Source: Gammaproteobacteria bacterium
GTDB lineage: Bacteria; Pseudomonadota; Gammaproteobacteria; Pseudomonadales; Pseudomonadaceae
Assembly: GCA_012728315.1 (NCBI GenBank)
Contig: JAAYFI010000069.1
Span: forward strand, 20,480-84,479
DNA: 64,000 nt
Direction: 5' to 3'
Below are positions 61,108 through 64,000 of this stretch, one piece after another. The position numbers and the translations under genes were made by a program. The notes under the pieces were generated by a model that saw only the letters and a program-made list of their open reading frames with translations, was not told the DNA's origin and made no database searches. How positions within the stretch are numbered: position 1 is the first letter of the stretch; each line of letters starts with the position of its first letter.

Positions 61108-64000
61108 ATGGTTAGTAAAACCAACGAGCAGGCATTAGAAGCTGCAATTGAGCGCGCTTTAACAGGCACATGCATCGAAGACAACAGCGGCAATCTTGCT
61201 GATGCTACAACCACTTCTTATAGCAATGCACACCTTGGCTATGTGGCTGGCTTCTCTTCTGACTTCAATAAACAGTATGCGATTGATGAGCGCTATTTTT
61301 GGCAATTTCTTGAGCACACACAGCAGCCGGAGTTGGATAAGCTTAAAAAGCATAACCCGGTGGACTGGCAGCGTAAGCTACTGGAACGCTATGACCGTCT
61401 GATTAAAAAGTACGGTATTTTGCATCTACTGAAAAAAGGTTTAAGTGTAGATGATGCACACTTTAACTTGATGTACCCAGCCCCTTTGGTCAGTAGCAGT
61501 GAGGCAGTCGCCAAGAACTTTACCGACAATATTTTTAGCTGCACGCGTCAGCTCTGTTACTCGCAGGCAAACCCACTGCAAGAAATTGATATGGTGCTGT
61601 TTATCAATGGTATACCGCTGATCACCATGGAGCTGAAAAACGCTTGGACTGGGCAAAATGCAAAATACCACGGCCAAAAACAATACCGTGAAGACCGTGA
61701 CACTGAACAGCCACTGCTGAACTTTGCACGCTGCTTAGTGCATATGGCGGTCGATACTGATGAAGTTTATATGACCACTAAACTGGCAGGAAAAAGCACT
61801 GTTTTCCTGCCTTTTAATAAAGGCCATAACCACGGAAAAGGTAATCCACCCAGCAGCACCGGCCATAAAACTGCTTATTTATGGCAAGAAATTTTCACCA
61901 AAGAGAGCCTAGCAAACATTATCCAGCACTTTGTGCGTTTGGATGGCAACAGTAAAGTGCCGTTTCACAAAAAAACACTGTTTTTCCCGCGTTATCATCA
62001 GCTTGATGTGGTGCGTAAGCTGGTCAGTCATGCGGCAAATCAAGGTGTAGGCCACACCTATTTGATTCAGCATTCTGCAGGTTCAGGCAAATCAAACTCC
62101 ATTACTTGGGCCGCTTATCAACTGATTGAAACCTATCCTGCGACAGAAGCTGTGGCTGGTGGATACAGCATGGAGCAACCCCTGTTTGATTCGGTCATTG
62201 TAGTCACTGACCGACGCTTGCTGGACAAACAACTGCGCGACAATATCAAAGAATTTTCCGAAGTTAAAAATATTGTTGCGCCTGCGCTAACCTCGGCTGA
62301 GTTAAAGACGGCATTGGAAACCGGCAAGAAAATCATCATCACCACCATCCAAAAATTCCCTTTTATTATCGATGGCATTAGCGATCTGAGTGATAAGCGC
62401 TTTGCGGTAATTATTGACGAGGCACACAGCTCACAGTCTGGCTCTGCCCATGACAATATGAACCGTGCGATGGGCAAGGCTGATGTAGAAGAAGTTGAAG
62501 ATGCTCAAGATAAGATTCTGCAGGCCATGCAATCACGCAAGATGCGCGGTAACGCTTCGTACCTAGCTTTTACGGCAACGCCTAAAAACAGCACCTTAGA
62601 AAAATTCGGCGAACAACAACCCGATGGCACCTTTAAGCCGTTTCATCTGTACTCAATGAAGCAAGCAATTGAGGAAGGCTTTATTCTAGATGTGTTAGCT
62701 AACTACACCACCTACAAAAGCTATTACGAAATCGAAAAATCGATTGCTGAAAACCCAGAATTTGAAACTAAAAAAGCACAAAAAAAGCTTCGCGCCTATG
62801 TCGAGCACAGTCAGCACACCATAGATACTAAAGCTGAGATCATGCTTGAGCACTTCGTTACTAATGTGGTCAATGCCAAGAAGTTGAAAGGCAAAGCTAA
62901 GGGCATGGTGGTTACGCAAAATATAGAAACAGCCATACGCTATTACAAAGCTATTACTCGCAAGCTACAGGAACAGGGTAATCCTTTTAAAATTCTAATC
63001 GCCTTTTCCGGAAAGAAAGAAGTCGACGGTATCGAGTACACCGAAGCAGATATCAATGGTTTTAATGAGACAAAGACTGCAGAGAACTTTGATACCGATG
63101 ACTACCGTTTACTGGTAGTAGCCAACAAATACTTGACTGGTTTTGACCAACCAAAGCTGTGCACCATGTACGTTGATAAGAAGCTGGCTGGCGTGATGTG
63201 TGTACAAGCACTCTCGCGTTTAAACCGTAGCGCTGCCAGCCTGGGTAAAAAGACAGAAGATTTATTTGTATTGGATTTCTTCAATAGCGTTGAAGATATC
63301 CAAGCGGCTTTTGATCCGTTTTATACTGCCACGTCGTTATCTAAAGCGACGGATATCAACGTGCTGCATGAGCTTAAAGATGCGTTAGATGATGTAGGCG
63401 TATACGAGTGGCACGAGGTTGAACAGTTCGTTACGCATTATTTCAATGGTGAAGATGCAGAGGTATTAAGCCCAATTATTGATACCGCTGCTGCCCGTTT
63501 TGAGCATGAACTAGAGCTTGAGCACGAAGATAAAGTCGACTTTAAAGTGAAGGCTAAGCAGTTTGTGAAAATTTACGGACAAATGGCGTCCATCATGCCG
63601 TATGAGATTTTGGTATGGGAAAAGTTATTTTGGTTCTTAAAGTTTCTAGTGCCTAAGCTAGTAGTGAACGATCCAGAATCTGATGCGATTGATACTCTGC
63701 TTGAATCCGTTGACCTCAGCTCCTATGGCTTACAACGAGTGAAGCTCAATAATGCGATTAGCTTAAACGCTGATGAGTCAGAACTTGATCCACAGAACCC
63801 CAATCCTCGTGGTGCTCATGGTGATGAGAAAGAAAAAAATCCGCTCGATGAGATCATTACTACGTTTAACGAGCGCTGGTTCCAAGGCTGGAGCGCTACG
63901 CCTGAAGAGCAACGGGTAAAGCTGATTAATATTTCTGACAGCATCAAGCAGCATCCAGATTTTGAAACTAAATATGCCAAGAACCCAGATCCACATAACA
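61108..64000 (+). CDS. hsdR: Type I restriction endonuclease subunit R, partial at right edge
   Basis: MVSKTNEQALEAAIERALTG...; EIDMVLFINGIPLITMELKN nuclease motif; HSAGSGKSNSITW Walker A; VIIDEAHSS; AFTATP; open to 64000, so absent from the ORF track. Confidence 0.95.
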   Translation, partial: MVSKTNEQALEAAIERALTGTCIEDNSGNLADATTTSYSNAHLGYVAGFSSDFNKQYAIDERYFWQFLEHTQQPELDKLKKHNPVDWQRKLLERYDRLIKKYGILHLLKKGLSVDDAHFNLMYPAPLVSSSEAVAKNFTDNIFSCTRQLCYSQANPLQEIDMVLFINGIPLITMELKNAWTGQNAKYHGQKQYREDRDTEQPLLNFARCLVHMAVDTDEVYMTTKLAGKSTVFLPFNKGHNHGKGNPPSSTGHKTAYLWQEIFTKESLANIIQHFVRLDGNSKVPFHKKTLFFPRYHQLDVVRKLVSHAANQGVGHTYLIQHSAGSGKSNSITWAAYQLIETYPATEAVAGGYSMEQPLFDSVIVVTDRRLLDKQLRDNIKEFSEVKNIVAPALTSAELKTALETGKKIIITTIQKFPFIIDGISDLSDKRFAVIIDEAHSSQSGSAHDNMNRAMGKADVEEVEDAQDKILQAMQSRKMRGNASYLAFTATPKNSTLEKFGEQQPDGTFKPFHLYSMKQAIEEGFILDVLANYTTYKSYYEIEKSIAENPEFETKKAQKKLRAYVEHSQHTIDTKAEIMLEHFVTNVVNAKKLKGKAKGMVVTQNIETAIRYYKAITRKLQEQGNPFKILIAFSGKKEVDGIEYTEADINGFNETKTAENFDTDDYRLLVVANKYLTGFDQPKLCTMYVDKKLAGVMCVQALSRLNRSAASLGKKTEDLFVLDFFNSVEDIQAAFDPFYTATSLSKATDINVLHELKDALDDVGVYEWHEVEQFVTHYFNGEDAEVLSPIIDTAAARFEHELELEHEDKVDFKVKAKQFVKIYGQMASIMPYEILVWEKLFWFLKFLVPKLVVNDPESDAIDTLLESVDLSSYGLQRVKLNNAISLNADESELDPQNPNPRGAHGDEKEKNPLDEIITTFNERWFQGWSATPEEQRVKLINISDSIKQHPDFETKYAKNPDPHN

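Noticed and set aside
61159-63996. Reverse-strand ORFs in the last 3 kb of the ORF track
   Set aside because: They are antisense to the open hsdR reading frame, which has clear Type I R motifs.

Overview
The window is a bacterial chromosome segment, Pseudomonas-like by gene content and order (inference; no search was run). Bases 1 to about 52.1 kb are core genome: a fliK-like gene and a partial flhB-like gene; ccmABCDEFGHI; greB; a YbbAP-like ABC transporter with tesA; an L,D-transpeptidase; tRNA-Val(GAC); thrS-infC-rpmI-rplT-pheS-pheT-ihfA-merR; a YadGH-like ABC exporter; fliEFGHIJ with a good sigma-54 promoter match; an unaccompanied trpB; an ABC-F ATPase; actP with its DUF485 partner; an aldehyde dehydrogenase; a DedA-PAP2 fusion; and dinB. 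From the initiator tRNA-fMet(CAT) at 52128-52204 to the right edge lies a probable integrative island. It carries phased 11-bp repeats, two tandem paralogous XRE regulators, an AlpA/excisionase-like protein, a tyrosine integrase, a small unknown protein, an HD-domain protein, and a Type I restriction-modification operon (hsdM, hsdS, a DUF4268 PD-(D/E)XK-like protein, hsdR). hsdR runs off the right edge and is absent from the supplied ORF track. The strongest leads are the 11-bp repeat cluster beside the tRNA attachment site, the nuclease-like DUF4268 gene inside the Type I operon, the HD protein with a possible alternative-pairing leader before hsdM, and a pseudouridine synthase-like protein that appears to lack its catalytic Asp. 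I did not find a clearly new, complete system. All family calls come from reading the sequence.
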